Assembly: GCF_024169245.1 (NCBI RefSeq)
Contig: NZ_JALJWP010000001.1
Coordinates: 1,302,001-1,366,000, forward strand
Length of the DNA: 64,000 nt
DNA from: Pseudomonas koreensis
GTDB lineage: Bacteria; Pseudomonadota; Gammaproteobacteria; Pseudomonadales; Pseudomonadaceae
Direction of reading: 5' to 3'
Position 1 is the first letter of the stretch, and every line of letters begins with the position of its first letter. The notes below the pieces were generated by a model. That model did no database searches, was not told where the DNA came from, and saw only the letters and a list, made by a program, of their open reading frames with translations. The translations under genes and the position numbers were made by a program. Positions 10,651 through 20,305 of this stretch are shown here, in pieces.

Positions 10651-11538
10651 GTGGAAAAGTTTAAAGGCGCCTTGCTGGTAGGCGCTCTGCGGCTGTTTGC
10701 CCTGCTGCCATGGCGGGCCGTGCAGGCCGTGGGTTCGGCGATCGGCTGGATCATGTGGAAAACCCCCAACCGCTCCCGCGACGTGGTGCGGATCAACCTC
10801 GCCAAATGTTTTCCACAGATGGATGCGGCCGAGCGCGAGCGTCTGGTCGGGCAGAGCCTCAAGGACATCGGCAAGTCGCTGACCGAAAGCGCCTGCGCAT
10901 GGATCTGGCCGGCGCAGCGTTCGATCGACCTGGTCCGCGAAGTCGAAGGCCTCGATGTGCTCAAGGATGCGCTGGCTTCGGGTAAAGGCGTGGTCGGTAT
11001 CACCAGCCACTTGGGCAATTGGGAAGTGCTCAACCACTTCTATTGCAGCCAGTGCAAGCCGATCATTTTTTACCGTCCGCCGAAGCTCAAGGCGGTGGAT
11101 GAATTGCTACGCAAGCAGCGCGTGCAATTGGGCAACAAGGTCGCTGCGTCGACCAAGGAAGGCATTCTCAGTGTGATCAAGGAAGTGCGTAAGGGAGGTG
11201 CCGTGGGCATTCCCGCTGACCCGGAACCGGCCGAATCCGCCGGAATCTTCGTGCCGTTTTTCGCCACGCAGGCGCTGACCAGCAAATTCGTGCCGAACAT
11301 GCTCGCCGGCGGCAAAGCGGTCGGCGTGTTCCTGCATGCCCTGCGCCTGCCTGACGGCTCGGGCTACAAAGTGATCCTCGAAGCCGCGCCCGAAGCGATG
11401 TACAGCACCGATACCGCAGAGTCCTGCGCAGCCATGAGCAAAGTGGTCGAGCGTTATGTGGCGGCGTATCCGAGTCAGTACATGTGGAGCATGAAGCGCT
11501 TCAAGAAACGCCCGCCGGGCGAGGCTCGCTGGTACTGA
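10651..11538 (+). CDS. htrB: Lipid A biosynthesis lauroyl-type acyltransferase
   Basis: 295-residue LpxL/HtrB/MsbB-family late acyltransferase that adds a secondary acyl chain to lipid A at the inner membrane. An N-terminal hydrophobic anchor is followed by the H-x4-E motif in TSHLGNWEVLNHFY and by IPADPEPAESAGIFVPFF, the substrate-site block. The start is GTG at 10651, with AGGAG seven bases upstream. The neighbourhood also holds plsC and gmhB, so membrane lipid and LPS genes cluster here. Which secondary position is acylated cannot be read from sequence. Confidence 0.9.
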   Translation: MEKFKGALLVGALRLFALLPWRAVQAVGSAIGWIMWKTPNRSRDVVRINLAKCFPQMDAAERERLVGQSLKDIGKSLTESACAWIWPAQRSIDLVREVEGLDVLKDALASGKGVVGITSHLGNWEVLNHFYCSQCKPIIFYRPPKLKAVDELLRKQRVQLGNKVAASTKEGILSVIKEVRKGGAVGIPADPEPAESAGIFVPFFATQALTSKFVPNMLAGGKAVGVFLHALRLPDGSGYKVILEAAPEAMYSTDTAESCAAMSKVVERYVAAYPSQYMWSMKRFKKRPPGEARWY

Positions 11539-11589
11539 GCAGCTTCGGTAGGGTGACGGTCAATGCAGACGCCTTGCGCTATCTGTAGC

Positions 11590-11904
11590 TCAAGGCGCCT
11601 GCCGCTCAAGCTTCTTCAGAAACACTGTCATCTCTTTCTCGGCCTGCTTGTCGCCATGAGCGCGGGCCGCTTCCAGGCCTTGCTCCCAGGCCTGACGCGC
11701 AGCGGCGTGATCGCCCAGCGCCAAGTGCGCCTTGCCCAGCAACTTCCACGCTGCCGAGTATTTCGGATCGAACGCTACACAGCGCTGAAGATGCTCGGCA
11801 GCCCTGGCGTTTTCGCTCAGGTCCAGATAACCCTTGCCCAGGCCGAAGCGCAGAAGAGCGTTATCCACACCCTTGGCGAGCATTTTTTCCAGGGATTCGA
11901 GCAT
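11590..11904 (-). CDS. Small TPR-repeat protein
   Basis: 104-residue all-helical protein with about two to three tetratricopeptide repeats (ALLRFGLGKGYLDLSENARAAEHLQRC; SAAWKLLGKAHLALGDHAAARQAWEQG). No signal peptide is seen, so it is probably cytoplasmic and a protein-protein adaptor; no partner can be inferred. The open frame continues to 11937, but that extension runs into the palindromic repeat. The ATG at 11904 has GAGG nine bases upstream and is preferred. It is separated from trkA by the repeat element. Confidence 0.8.
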   Translation of the reverse strand: MLESLEKMLAKGVDNALLRFGLGKGYLDLSENARAAEHLQRCVAFDPKYSAAWKLLGKAHLALGDHAAARQAWEQGLEAARAHGDKQAEKEMTVFLKKLERQAP

Positions 11905-11925
11905 TTTTTGCAACCTCGTTTGAGT

Positions 11926-12032
11926 GATCGTTCCCACGCTCCGCGTGGGAATGCCTCATTGGACGCTCTGCGTGCGCTTATGGGACGCAGAGCGTCCCGG
12001 GCTGCATTCCCACGCGGAGCGTGGGAACGATC
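11926..12032. repeat. Composite palindromic repeat of Pseudomonas type
   Basis: A 107-bp near-perfect palindrome. Outer 28-nt arms begin GATCGTTCCCACGCTCCGCG and are mirrored exactly at 12005-12032. Inner 12-nt arms GACGCTCTGCGT / ACGCAGAGCGTC lie at 11962-11973 and 11985-11996. Each outer arm is itself a hairpin (TTCCCACGC-TCC-GCGTGGGAA). This is a dispersed intergenic palindrome of the kind common in P. fluorescens genomes. It sits five bases after the trkA stop and just upstream of the TPR gene, so it may act as a transcription barrier between them. Confidence 0.85.
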
Positions 12033-12036
12033 AACC

Positions 12037-13413
12037 TCAGAAAAAGCTCAACCCCACATGAAACAGCTTCTCCACATCGCGAATATGCTTTTTATCCACA
12101 AGGAACAGAATCACATGATCACCCGCTTCGATCACCGTGTGGTCGTGGGCGATGATCACTTTCTCGTTGCGGATCACCGCGCCGATGGTGGTCCCCGGTG
12201 GCAGGCCGATCTTCTCGATCGGCTTGCCGATGACCTTGCTCGACTTGGCATCACCGTGGGCAATCGCTTCGATCGCTTCCGCCGCACCGCGTCGCAGTGA
12301 GTGCACGCTGACGATATCGCCTCGGCGCACATGCGCGAGCAAGGTGCCGATGGTCGCCAGTTGCGGGCTGATGGCGATGTCGATGTCGCCGCCCTGGATC
12401 AGGTCGACATAGGCCGGGTTGTTGATGATTGTCATGACCTTCTTCGCCCCCAGCCGTTTGGCCAGTAGCGAGGACATGATGTTGGCTTCATCGTCATTGG
12501 TCAGGGCGAGGAAGATATCGGCGTCGGCGATGTTCTCTTCCAGCAGCAGATCGCGGTCCGAGGCGCTGCCCTGCAAGACCACGGTGCTGTCGAGGGTGTC
12601 GGAGAGGTAGCGGCAGCGCGCCGGGCTCATCTCGATGATCTTCACCTGATAACGGCTTTCGATGGCCTCGGCCAGACGTTCACCGATTTGCCCGCCGCCA
12701 GCGATGACGATGCGTTTGTAGGTTTCGTCGAGGCGGCGCATTTCGCTCATCACCGCGCGGATGTCTTCGCGGGCGGCGATGAAGAACACTTCGTCATCGG
12801 CTTCGATCACCGTGTCGCCCTGCGGCAGGATCGGCCGGTCACGGCGGAAGATCGCCGCCACGCGGGTTTCGACGTTCGGCATGTGCTCGCGCAACTGGCG
12901 CAGTTGCTGACCCACCAGCGGCCCGCCGTAATAGGCGCGCACCGCCACCAGTTGCGCCGCGCCTTCGGCGAAGTCGATCACCTGCAAGGCGCCGGGATGC
13001 TGGATCAGGCGCTTGATGTAATTGGTCACCACTTGCTCGGGGCTGATCAGCACGTCAACCGGAATCGCTTCGTTCTGGAACAGCTGTTCCTCGCGGTTGA
13101 GGTACGACGCTTCGCGCACCCTGGCGATTTTGGTCGGCGTGTGGAACAGCGTGTGGGCGACCTGACAGGCGACCATGTTGGTTTCGTCGCTGTTGGTCAC
13201 CGCGACCAGCATGTCGGCGTCGTCGGCACCGGCCTGACGCAGCACCGAGGGCAGCGAGCCCCGGCCCTGCACGGTGCGGATGTCGAGGCGGTCGCCGAGG
13301 TCGCGCAGGCGCTCGCCGTCGGTGTCGACCACGGTGATGTCGTTGGCCTCGCTGGCCAGATGTTCGGCCAGCGAACCGCCGACCTGTCCCGCACCGAGGA
13401 TGATGATTTTCAT
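12037..13413 (-). CDS. trkA: Trk potassium uptake system NAD-binding subunit
   Basis: 458-residue peripheral regulatory subunit of the Trk K+ transporter (partner TrkH/TrkG channel). Two RCK repeats are visible: the first Rossmann motif [20 protein letters not shown], and the second [19 protein letters not shown]. Each is followed by a TrkA_C domain with acidic ligand-binding residues, including [23 protein letters not shown] at the end. Length is typical (~457). It is the last gene of the def-fmt-rsmB-trkA string, 21 nt after the rsmB stop. Confidence 0.97.
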   Translation of the reverse strand: MKIIILGAGQVGGSLAEHLASEANDITVVDTDGERLRDLGDRLDIRTVQGRGSLPSVLRQAGADDADMLVAVTNSDETNMVACQVAHTLFHTPTKIARVREASYLNREEQLFQNEAIPVDVLISPEQVVTNYIKRLIQHPGALQVIDFAEGAAQLVAVRAYYGGPLVGQQLRQLREHMPNVETRVAAIFRRDRPILPQGDTVIEADDEVFFIAAREDIRAVMSEMRRLDETYKRIVIAGGGQIGERLAEAIESRYQVKIIEMSPARCRYLSDTLDSTVVLQGSASDRDLLLEENIADADIFLALTNDDEANIMSSLLAKRLGAKKVMTIINNPAYVDLIQGGDIDIAISPQLATIGTLLAHVRRGDIVSVHSLRRGAAEAIEAIAHGDAKSSKVIGKPIEKIGLPPGTTIGAVIRNEKVIIAHDHTVIEAGDHVILFLVDKKHIRDVEKLFHVGLSFF

Positions 13414-13434
13414 CCAGTCACTCCATGAATCCGT

Positions 13435-14745
13435 TTAGCCGCGCGCGGCAGCGATCTTGATCAGCTTGGCGTAGTAGAAACCGTCATGTCCGCCCTGCTG
13501 GGCCAGCAATTGGCGACCATGGGGCTGCTTGATTCCGGCGGCCGTGGCCAGATCCAGTTCGCGGGCACCGGGGGTGCGCTCGAGGAACGCGGCAATCACT
13601 TCGGTATTCTCGGTCGGCAGTGTCGAGCAGGTGGCGTAGACCAGGATGCCGCCGACCTCGAGGGTTTTCCACATCGCATCGAGCAGCTCGCCTTGCAGTT
13701 GCGCGAGGGCGGCGATGTCGTCGGGCTGGCGGGTCAGCTTGATGTCCGGATGGCGGCGGATCACCCCGGTGGCCGAGCATGGCGCGTCGAGGAGGATGCG
13801 CTGGAACGGTTTGCCGTCCCACCACTTCGCTGTATCGCGACCGTCGGCAGCGATCAGTTCAGCGTTGAGGCCGAGGCGTTCAAGGTTTTCCTTAACGCGC
13901 ACCAGCCGTTTGGCTTCCAGATCCACCGCCACCACGCCGGCCAGCGCCGGTTCGGCTTCGAGGATGTGGCAGGTCTTGCCGCCAGGGGCGCAGCAGGCGT
14001 CGAGCACCCGTTGGCCGGGCGCCAGATCGAGCAGGTCGGCGGCCAGTTGCGCGGCTTCGTCCTGCACGCTGATCCAGCCTTCGGCGAAACCCGGGAGGCT
14101 GCGCACGTCGGCGGCGGCCTCGAGGACGATGCCGTCGCGGCTGTACACGCACGGCGTTGCGGCGATTCCGGCTTCGCCCAGCAGCGCGAGATAAGCATCG
14201 CGACTGTGATGGCGGCGGTTGACCCGCAGGATCATCGGCGGATGCGCGTTGTTCGCGTCGCAGATCGCTTCCCACTGTTCCGGCCAGAACGCCTTGAGGG
14301 ATTTTTGCAGCCAGCGCGGGTGAGCGGTGCGCACCACCGGGTCGCGTTCGAGTTCGGCGAAAATCGTCTCGCTTTCGCGCTGGGCATTTCGCAGCACGGC
14401 GTTGAGCAGACCTTTGGCCCAAGGCTTTTTCAGCTTGTCGGCGCAACCGACGGTTTCGCCGATGGCGGCGTGGGCCGGTACGCGGGTGTAGAGCAATTGG
14501 TAGAGGCCGACCAACAGCAGTGCTTCGACGTCGGCGTCAGCAGCCTTGAACGGTTTCTGCAGCAGCTTTTCCGCCAGTGCCGCCAGGCGTGGCTGCCAGC
14601 GCGCCGTGCCGAAGGCCAGATCCTGAGTGAAACCGCGATCGCGATCCTCGACCTTGTCCAGTTGCGTCGGCAGTGAGCTGTTCAGCGAAGCCTTGCCGCT
14701 GAGCACGGCAGCGAGGGCCTTGGCGGCGGCCAGACGCGGGTTCAT
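13435..14745 (-). CDS. rsmB: 16S rRNA m5C967 methyltransferase
   Basis: 436-residue SAM-dependent RNA methyltransferase (also called Sun/Fmu) that makes m5C at position 967 of 16S rRNA. An N-terminal NusB-like RNA-binding domain (residues ~1-140) is followed by the Rossmann SAM domain: [17 protein letters not shown], the Cys-containing motif [19 protein letters not shown], and motif [17 protein letters not shown] with the catalytic Cys. The ATG at 14745 overlaps the fmt stop as ATGA; the longer frame upstream lies within fmt and is discounted. Confidence 0.97.
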   Translation of the reverse strand: MNPRLAAAKALAAVLSGKASLNSSLPTQLDKVEDRDRGFTQDLAFGTARWQPRLAALAEKLLQKPFKAADADVEALLLVGLYQLLYTRVPAHAAIGETVGCADKLKKPWAKGLLNAVLRNAQRESETIFAELERDPVVRTAHPRWLQKSLKAFWPEQWEAICDANNAHPPMILRVNRRHHSRDAYLALLGEAGIAATPCVYSRDGIVLEAAADVRSLPGFAEGWISVQDEAAQLAADLLDLAPGQRVLDACCAPGGKTCHILEAEPALAGVVAVDLEAKRLVRVKENLERLGLNAELIAADGRDTAKWWDGKPFQRILLDAPCSATGVIRRHPDIKLTRQPDDIAALAQLQGELLDAMWKTLEVGGILVYATCSTLPTENTEVIAAFLERTPGARELDLATAAGIKQPHGRQLLAQQGGHDGFYYAKLIKIAAARG

Positions 14746-15701
14746 TGCGCGTCCACCGCTGCGCCGAGCACGCTGCCGACGGCGAACTTCTCGCGGCGGC
14801 TGTTGAACAGGTCGCTGAAGTTCAGGGCCTTGCCGCCGGGCAGTTGCAGGCGGGTCAGGCACAGCGCTTGTTCGCCGCAGGCGACGGTCAGGCCGTCCTT
14901 GCTGGCGCTGAGGATTTCCCCCGGAGCGCCAGTGCCTTCAGCCACTGTCGCGGCCAGCACTTTCAACGCTTCGCCATTGAGCGTGCTGTGGGTGATCGGC
15001 CACGGGTTGAAGGCGCGTACCAGGCGTTCAAGCTCAAGCGCCGGACGGCTCCAGTCGATGCGCGCTTCGTCTTTGTTGAGTTTGTGCGCGTAGGTGGCGA
15101 GCTCATCGTTTTGCACCTCACCTTCCAGCGTGCCGGCAGCCAGACCGGCAATCGCCTGGACCACGGCGGGTGGACCCATCTCGGCGAGGCGATCATGCAG
15201 GGTGCCGCCGGTGTCTTCAGCACTGATCGGGGTGACCACCTTGAGCAGCATCGGCCCGGTATCGAGACCGGCTTCCATGCGCATCACGGTTACGCCGCTT
15301 TCGGCATCACCGTGTTCGACCGCGCGCTGGATCGGCGCCGCACCACGCCAGCGCGGCAGCAGCGACGCATGGCTGTTGATGCAGCCCAGGCGCGGAATAT
15401 CCAGCACCGCTTGCGGCAGGATCAGACCGTAGGCGACCACCACCATCAAGTCCGGCTTCAGCGCGGCCAGTTCTGCCTGCGCGTCGGCATTGCGCAAGGT
15501 CGGCGGTTGCAACACCTGGATATTATTTTCCAACGCGAGTTGTTTGACCGGGCTCGGCATGAGTTTTTGCCCACGGCCGGCCGGGCGATCCGGCTGGGTG
15601 TAGACCGCGACGATCTCGTACGGGCTGCTCAGCAGGGCCTTGAGGTGTTCGGCGGCAAATTCCGGGGTACCGGCAAAAACAATGCGCAGTGGCTCAGTCA
15701 T
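14742..15701 (-). CDS. fmt: Methionyl-tRNA formyltransferase
   Basis: 319-residue enzyme that transfers a formyl group from 10-formyl-THF to initiator Met-tRNA. It starts [20 protein letters not shown]. The folate-site signature [20 protein letters not shown] contains the catalytic Asn/His/Asp framework ([23 protein letters not shown]). The C-terminal OB-like domain begins around residue 205. It lies between def and rsmB, as in most proteobacteria. A terminator-like hairpin sits just upstream, between def and fmt. Confidence 0.98.
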   Translation of the reverse strand: MTEPLRIVFAGTPEFAAEHLKALLSSPYEIVAVYTQPDRPAGRGQKLMPSPVKQLALENNIQVLQPPTLRNADAQAELAALKPDLMVVVAYGLILPQAVLDIPRLGCINSHASLLPRWRGAAPIQRAVEHGDAESGVTVMRMEAGLDTGPMLLKVVTPISAEDTGGTLHDRLAEMGPPAVVQAIAGLAAGTLEGEVQNDELATYAHKLNKDEARIDWSRPALELERLVRAFNPWPITHSTLNGEALKVLAATVAEGTGAPGEILSASKDGLTVACGEQALCLTRLQLPGGKALNFSDLFNSRREKFAVGSVLGAAVDAQ

Positions 15702-15713
15702 GAAAAGCGTCTC

Positions 15714-15747
15714 ATAAAAAGAAAAAGGCTTGCCGCAGCAAGCCTTT
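15714..15747 (-). terminator. Terminator-like hairpin between def and fmt
   Basis: On the minus strand AAAGGCTTGC and GCAAGCCTTT form a ten-bp stem with a four-base loop, followed by TTCTTTTT. It lies 11 bases after the def stop and ends just before fmt. It has the form of a rho-independent terminator inside what is normally one operon, so it may reduce fmt-rsmB-trkA expression relative to def, or mark an internal promoter. Confidence 0.75.
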
Positions 15748-15758
15748 GAAGAGGGGCA

Positions 15759-16265
15759 TCAAGCGTTCTGGCGGTGCAGCTTTTCCAGCTTCTTCTTGAT
15801 CCGGTCGCGTTTGAGCGTGGACAGGTAATCGACGAACAATTTGCCGTTGAGGTGGTCGCATTCGTGCTGGATGCACACCGCGAGCAGGCCTTCGGCGATC
15901 AGCTCATAGGGCTTGCCGTCGCGGTCCAGCGCCTTGATTTTGACCTTCTGCGGGCGGTCGACGTTTTCGTAGAAGCCCGGTACCGAGAGGCAGCCTTCCT
16001 GGTACTGGTCCATGTCGTCGGTCAGCGGTTCGAACTCGGGGTTGATGAATACCCTTGGCTCGGTGCGGTCTTCGGACAGGTCCATCACGACGATACGTTT
16101 GTGCACGTTGACCTGGGTCGCGGCGAGGCCGATGCCCGGCGCTTCATACATTGTTTCAAACATGTCGTCGACCAACTGACGCACTTCGTCGTCCACTACA
16201 GCCACTGGTTTGGCGATAGTGCGCAGACGCGGGTCCGGAAATTCGAGGATGTTTAAAATGGCCAT
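15759..16265 (-). CDS. def: Peptide deformylase
   Basis: 168-residue Fe2+/Zn2+ metalloenzyme that removes the N-formyl group from nascent proteins. All three motifs are present: [10 protein letters not shown] (motif 1), EGCLSVPGF (motif 2, Cys ligand) and [13 protein letters not shown] (motif 3, HExxH). The ATG at 16265 gives the standard start [20 protein letters not shown]; six further in-frame codons upstream have no better ribosome site. It is divergent from the LysM gene, with a 159-bp gap for both promoters. Confidence 0.98.
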   Translation of the reverse strand: MAILNILEFPDPRLRTIAKPVAVVDDEVRQLVDDMFETMYEAPGIGLAATQVNVHKRIVVMDLSEDRTEPRVFINPEFEPLTDDMDQYQEGCLSVPGFYENVDRPQKVKIKALDRDGKPYELIAEGLLAVCIQHECDHLNGKLFVDYLSTLKRDRIKKKLEKLHRQNA

Positions 16266-16424
16266 AGGCTTCGATTGCTGCACACGTTGAGTAAAGTCGG
16301 GTCGATGGCCTGGCGGGTCCGAAGATGCAGGCTACCGTTGTGAAGCGTAGCTTCTGAAAAACAGAAGCGAGCCACGGGGGCTCTGACGATTCACGCGAAT
16401 GCACATGATAAAGGGATTCACTGC

Positions 16425-17450
16425 ATGAGGAAAACACTACTCGCCCTGCTGCTTCTGGCTGCGGCCGGCGGCGCTCAAGGGCAAGTGCAACTCAGGGATG
16501 GTTTTCCACAGCAATACACGGTGGTTTCCGGGGACACGCTCTGGGACATTTCCGGCAAATACCTGCGCGAGCCCTGGCAATGGCCACAACTGTGGCGGGC
16601 CAACCCGCAGATCGAAAACCCCAACCTGATCTATCCCGGCGACACGCTGACCCTCAGCTACGTCAACGGCCAGCCGCAACTGACCGTCAACCGTGGCGAG
16701 TCACGCGGCACCATCAAGCTCTCGCCACGGATTCGCACCAGTCCGGTGGCCGAGGCGATTCCGAGCATTCCGCTGAAATCGATCAACAGCTTTCTGCTGA
16801 GCAACCGCATCGTCGACAAGGCTGAAGATTTCGACAAGGCGCCGTACATCGTCGCCGGCGATGCCGAGCGGGTGCTCAGTGGCACCGGTGACCGCATCTT
16901 CGCCCGCGGCCATTTCGATCCGGAGCAACCGGTGTACGGCATCTTCCGCCAGGGCAAGGTCTACACCGACCCGCAGACCAAGGAGTTTCTCGGCATCAAC
17001 GCCGATGATATCGGCGGCGGCGAGATCGTTGCCACCGAAGGCGATGTCGCTACCCTCGCCCTGCAGCGCACCACCCAGGAAGTGCGCCTCGGTGACCGCC
17101 TGTTCGGCGGTGAAGAACGTTCGATCAATTCGACCTTCATGCCCAGCGCGCCGAAGCGTTCCATCGACGGCGTGATCATCGATGTGCCGCGTGGCGTCAC
17201 GCAGATCGGCGTGATGGACGTGGTCACCCTGAACAAGGGCAAGCGCGATGGTCTGGCCGAAGGCAATGTCCTGGCGGTGATGAAAACCGGTGAAACCGTG
17301 CGCGACCGGATCACCGGCCAGCCGCTGAAGATTCCCGATGAACGCGCCGGCCTGCTGATGGTGTTCCGCACCTACGACAAACTCAGTTACGGCCTGGTGC
17401 TCAACGCTTCACGTTCGCTGGCGGTGCTCGACAAGGTGCGAAATCCGTAA
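16425..17450 (+). CDS. tsaP: LysM-domain secreted protein, TsaP-like
   Basis: 341-residue exported protein: signal peptide of about 20 residues (MRKTLLALLLLAAAGGAQGQ), then one LysM peptidoglycan-binding domain (residues ~30-78, YTVVSGDTLWDISGKYL... LIYPGDTLTL) and a long beta-rich C-terminal domain. The gene between def and dprA in P. aeruginosa (PA0020) is the homologue of TsaP, the secretin-associated protein of type IV pili, and the position and architecture here match. By that homology it helps anchor the PilQ secretin to peptidoglycan. No pilus genes are in the window, so the role is inferred. Confidence 0.82.
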   Translation: MRKTLLALLLLAAAGGAQGQVQLRDGFPQQYTVVSGDTLWDISGKYLREPWQWPQLWRANPQIENPNLIYPGDTLTLSYVNGQPQLTVNRGESRGTIKLSPRIRTSPVAEAIPSIPLKSINSFLLSNRIVDKAEDFDKAPYIVAGDAERVLSGTGDRIFARGHFDPEQPVYGIFRQGKVYTDPQTKEFLGINADDIGGGEIVATEGDVATLALQRTTQEVRLGDRLFGGEERSINSTFMPSAPKRSIDGVIIDVPRGVTQIGVMDVVTLNKGKRDGLAEGNVLAVMKTGETVRDRITGQPLKIPDERAGLLMVFRTYDKLSYGLVLNASRSLAVLDKVRNP

Positions 17451-17476
17451 GCTTGCTTAACAAGTTACCAACAGAG

Positions 17477-18452
17477 TTATCCACAGCTTGTTCCGAATGG
17501 TTCGGAGCATAGAACGATCAAGGATGATCCATTCATGTTGTCTGTCAGTACGGCCATTTCCCCGGCGGAACTGGAGGCGCGTCTGCGCCTGCACCGCATG
17601 CCGGAGATCGGCCCCAAGCGTTTCGCCAAACTGCTCGAAGCCTTCGGCTCTGCGTCGAAAGCCATCAGTGCGCCGGCCAGTGCCTGGCGCTCGCTGGGGT
17701 TGCCGACGGCCTGTGCCGAGGCGCGGCGTTGTCCGACGGTGCGCGACGGCGCCAGCCACGCAATGCGCTGGCTAGAGCGCCCCGGTCAACATTTGCTGAT
17801 GTGGGATCAAGCGGATTACCCAGCGTTGCTGGCGCAGATTCCCGATCCACCGCCGCTGTTATTCGTTGCCGGCGATCTGTCGATACTGGAAAAACCGCAA
17901 TTGGCGATGGTCGGTAGCCGTCGTGCCTCACGTCCGGGCATGGACACGGCAGCGGCGTTTTCCCGCAGTCTGGCCGGAGCCGGTTTTGTCATCACCAGTG
18001 GGCTGGCGCTGGGCATCGATGCTGCTGCGCACCAGGCCGCACTCGACGTTGGCGGGCTTACCGTAGGTGTGCTCGGCACCGGGCTGGAAAATTTTTATCC
18101 ACAACGCAATAAACGCCTGGCTGAAGCGATGATCGCCTCGGGCAGCGCAGTGATTTCCGAGTTTCCGCTGGACGCCGGGCCGAGCGCGAGCAACTTCCCG
18201 CGTCGTAACCGCATCATCAGCGGTTTGGCCCTCGGTGTGCTGGTGGTCGAGGCCAGCGTAGCCAGCGGTTCGTTGATCACTGCACGACTGGCGGCTGAGC
18301 AAGGGCGTGAGGTGTATGCGATTCCGGGCTCGATCCATCACCCCGGTGCGCGCGGTTGTCACCAGTTGATCCGCGACGGCGCGGTGCTCGTGGAGACCAT
18401 TGAACACATCCTCGAAGCTCTGCGCGGCTGGCAGCAGCCGCTGTTATCCACA
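17477..18452. other. Three perfect DnaA boxes around dprA
   Basis: TTATCCACA occurs on the plus strand at 17477-17485 (upstream of dprA), 18095-18103 and 18444-18452 (within dprA). One perfect 9-mer would be expected by chance in well over 100 kb of DNA of this composition, so three in 1 kb stands out. Confidence 0.55.
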
Positions 18453-18632
18453 GCGCCAACCCAGCCCGACCACCCGTTGCTGGCGCTGCTTCACGCGGCG
18501 CCGCACACCAGCGAAGCCTTGGCTGCGAGCTGTGGCTGGGCGCTGCCCAAAGTGCTGGCGACGCTGACCGAGCTGGAGATCGACGGCCGGGCGGTATGCG
18601 AAAACGGTCGCTGGCTGGCACGGTCGAGCTAG
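17535..18632 (+). CDS. dprA: DNA-processing protein DprA
   Basis: 365-residue DNA uptake/processing protein that loads RecA on incoming single-stranded DNA in competent bacteria. N-terminal SAM-like helices (residues ~1-60) are followed by the Rossmann core with MVGSRRASRPGMDTAAAFSR, GLALGIDAAAHQAAL, VLGTGLENFYPQRNKRL, FPRRNRIISGLA and GSLITARLAAEQGREV, then a C-terminal winged-helix segment (SEALAASCGWALPKVLATLTELE). It lies between tsaP and tsaC in conserved order. Three perfect DnaA boxes lie just upstream of or within it. Confidence 0.96.
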   Translation: MLSVSTAISPAELEARLRLHRMPEIGPKRFAKLLEAFGSASKAISAPASAWRSLGLPTACAEARRCPTVRDGASHAMRWLERPGQHLLMWDQADYPALLAQIPDPPPLLFVAGDLSILEKPQLAMVGSRRASRPGMDTAAAFSRSLAGAGFVITSGLALGIDAAAHQAALDVGGLTVGVLGTGLENFYPQRNKRLAEAMIASGSAVISEFPLDAGPSASNFPRRNRIISGLALGVLVVEASVASGSLITARLAAEQGREVYAIPGSIHHPGARGCHQLIRDGAVLVETIEHILEALRGWQQPLLSTAPTQPDHPLLALLHAAPHTSEALAASCGWALPKVLATLTELEIDGRAVCENGRWLARSS

Positions 18633-18686
18633 GTTTTACGGGGAAGATCGGTAAACTGCGCGAAACCTGTTTGTGGAGAGTTTTTC

Positions 18687-19244
18687 ATGGTCAACAGTTG
18701 GCGTGTGCAACAAGCCGCGCGTGAAGTTCGCGCCGGCGCGGTGATTGCCTATCCAACCGAAGCCGTCTGGGGGCTGGGTTGCGACCCGTGGAATGAAGAC
18801 GCAGTGGACCGCTTGCTGGCGATCAAGAATCGCTCGGTCAGCAAAGGGCTGATCCTGGTCGCCGACAATATCCGCCAGTTCGATTTCCTGTTCGAAGACT
18901 TTCCGCAGGACTGGATCGACCGCATGGCCAGTACTTGGCCAGGGCCGAACACCTGGCTGGTACCGCATCAGAACCTGTTGCCGGAATGGGTGACAGGTGT
19001 GCATGACACCGTGGCGCTGCGGGTCAGTGATCACCCGCAAGTGCGCGACTTGTGCTCGCTGGTCGGGCCGCTGATCTCGACGTCGGCCAATCCCCAGGGG
19101 CGACCGCCAGCGCGCACGCGCTTGCGCGTCGAGCAGTATTTCCGTGGGCAGGTTGATCTGGTGCTGGGCGGCAGCCTTGGCGGACGCAAGAACCCCAGCG
19201 TGATTCGCGATCTGGCCAGCGGTAACGTCATTCGTCCTGACTGA
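18687..19244 (+). CDS. tsaC: L-threonylcarbamoyladenylate synthase
   Basis: 185-residue YrdC/Sua5-fold enzyme that makes threonylcarbamoyl-AMP from Thr, bicarbonate and ATP, the first step of the t6A37 tRNA modification. Motifs: [49 protein letters not shown] and [14 protein letters not shown]. This is the short form, without the C-terminal Sua5 domain. The start ATG has GGAG about nine bases upstream. The order dprA-tsaC is conserved in gammaproteobacteria. Confidence 0.96.
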   Translation: MVNSWRVQQAAREVRAGAVIAYPTEAVWGLGCDPWNEDAVDRLLAIKNRSVSKGLILVADNIRQFDFLFEDFPQDWIDRMASTWPGPNTWLVPHQNLLPEWVTGVHDTVALRVSDHPQVRDLCSLVGPLISTSANPQGRPPARTRLRVEQYFRGQVDLVLGGSLGGRKNPSVIRDLASGNVIRPD

Positions 19245-19270
19245 CGCCATTCTTTTTATATTTTTTGCGC

Positions 19271-19299
19271 ACTCCTCGGCGGTATCGGCGAGGAGTTTT
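19271..19299 (+). terminator. Probable terminator after tsaC
   Basis: The hairpin ACTCCTCG / CGAGGAGT with a GCGGTATCGG-type loop is followed by TTTT, about 27 bases beyond the tsaC stop. The T tract is short, so termination may be partial. Confidence 0.6.
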
Positions 19300-19506
19300 G
19301 CGCATGCCTGCGATTATTTCCTGCATCTGTTAAAACTTATCTGTAGCCATTGTTCTTTCATGCGTCAGACGGATCTTTGAGTCTGAAATATCAGTAAGTT
19401 TTCCCACGGGATTATCAGAACGCGTGCAGTGGCGAGATTTCCAAAAGCATCCATTCTTTCAATGTGCTTGAAACAACTTCGAAATGTTAATGGCTGCGGA
19501 GAAGTA

Positions 19507-20175
19507 ATGGATATTACGGATTTACACCTCAAGGATTATCTGCAGGGCTTTCAGGAGACACTCAAGAATCAACAGGCCGATTATCGTGTGGCCGTTCTTG
19601 AGGCGGGGTCGGATGCCGGGGAATTTGAACGCTTCATCAATCGGCAATTTCGCCTGCGATTGCAGCATTACATGCTGACCTCCAGAGCCCGGGCACTGGA
19701 GACCCGCTTGGCGATTACCTCACGCAGCACGCACTTTTTGCTGTACCAGCGTGATCAACTCATTGCAGTGCTGCGGGCAACCCCGGCGCCGTTCGAATGG
19801 GCCTCACTGGCGCAGCATCATGTTTCTCCCACCGGGGCATTGGCGCGGCACATCGAGTTCAGTCGCCTGATTACCCATTCCCAGCAGCATCGGCCGGTGT
19901 CGATCAATGGTCTGCTCGCCACTGCTGCCGCGTGGGCAATCGATCGCGGATATCAAGGGGTGACGGCTTTGTGCAGAACGCCGCAGCGGCAACTGTTTCA
20001 GCGTTTCGGCCTGACCCCGATCGCTTCGCACGCGATGCATCTCGAACAACGCGCCCGTGGCGATTATTGGTTGTTGTCTGCCGAGTGGCGACAAATACTG
20101 ATGGCCCTTGATCAGCCTGTAAACATGAACGCGCATCAGCCGGAGTATCGTGATGAATATAACCGTCAGTATTGA
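19507..20175 (+). CDS. Putative N-acyl synthase of the FeeM/LuxI-like acyltransferase fold
   Basis: 222-residue soluble protein that I place tentatively in the FeeM/AHL-synthase-like branch of the GNAT fold. Supporting segments: RFINRQFRLR and TRLAITSRSTHFLLYQRDQLIAVLRATP (beta strands before the core), HIEFSRLITHSQQHRP (the conserved E-SR motif), NGLLATAAAWAIDRGYQGV and RQLFQRFGLTPI, the typical helix-strand-helix end. FeeM proteins acylate amino acids from acyl-ACP; LuxI proteins make AHLs. The frame is open from 19429, but the ATG at 19507 has GGAGAAG upstream. It is more AT-rich than its neighbours and sits between tsaC and qor, which are adjacent in P. aeruginosa. No cognate LuxR gene is nearby. 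Function unproven. Confidence 0.5.
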   Translation: MDITDLHLKDYLQGFQETLKNQQADYRVAVLEAGSDAGEFERFINRQFRLRLQHYMLTSRARALETRLAITSRSTHFLLYQRDQLIAVLRATPAPFEWASLAQHHVSPTGALARHIEFSRLITHSQQHRPVSINGLLATAAAWAIDRGYQGVTALCRTPQRQLFQRFGLTPIASHAMHLEQRARGDYWLLSAEWRQILMALDQPVNMNAHQPEYRDEYNRQY

Positions 20176-20299
20176 TCCGCCAGTGATCGAAGAGTGGGCG
20201 GAGAAATGGCTTGTATATGAATCGAAGAAGTTGCGCAGGAAGTTTTCCGGTCGTAGGCCGGCGGCGAAGAAACTTCACCGGAAGATGTACTTGATATAG
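20153..20299 (+). CDS. Small basic protein, 48 residues, overlapping the FeeM-like gene
   Basis: An ATG at 20153 with GGAG seven bases upstream opens a 48-residue frame that overlaps the end of the upstream gene by 23 nt and ends just before a terminator. The N-terminal half is amphipathic and acidic (MNITVSIDPPVIEEWAEKW); the C-terminal half is strongly basic (SKKLRRKFSGRRPAAKKLHR). The ribosome site, tight overlap and terminator argue for a real gene, but I recognise no family. It could be a DNA- or membrane-binding peptide or a partner of the acyl synthase. Confidence 0.5.
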   Translation: MNITVSIDPPVIEEWAEKWLVYESKKLRRKFSGRRPAAKKLHRKMYLI

Positions 20300-20305
20300 C
20301 TGGAA

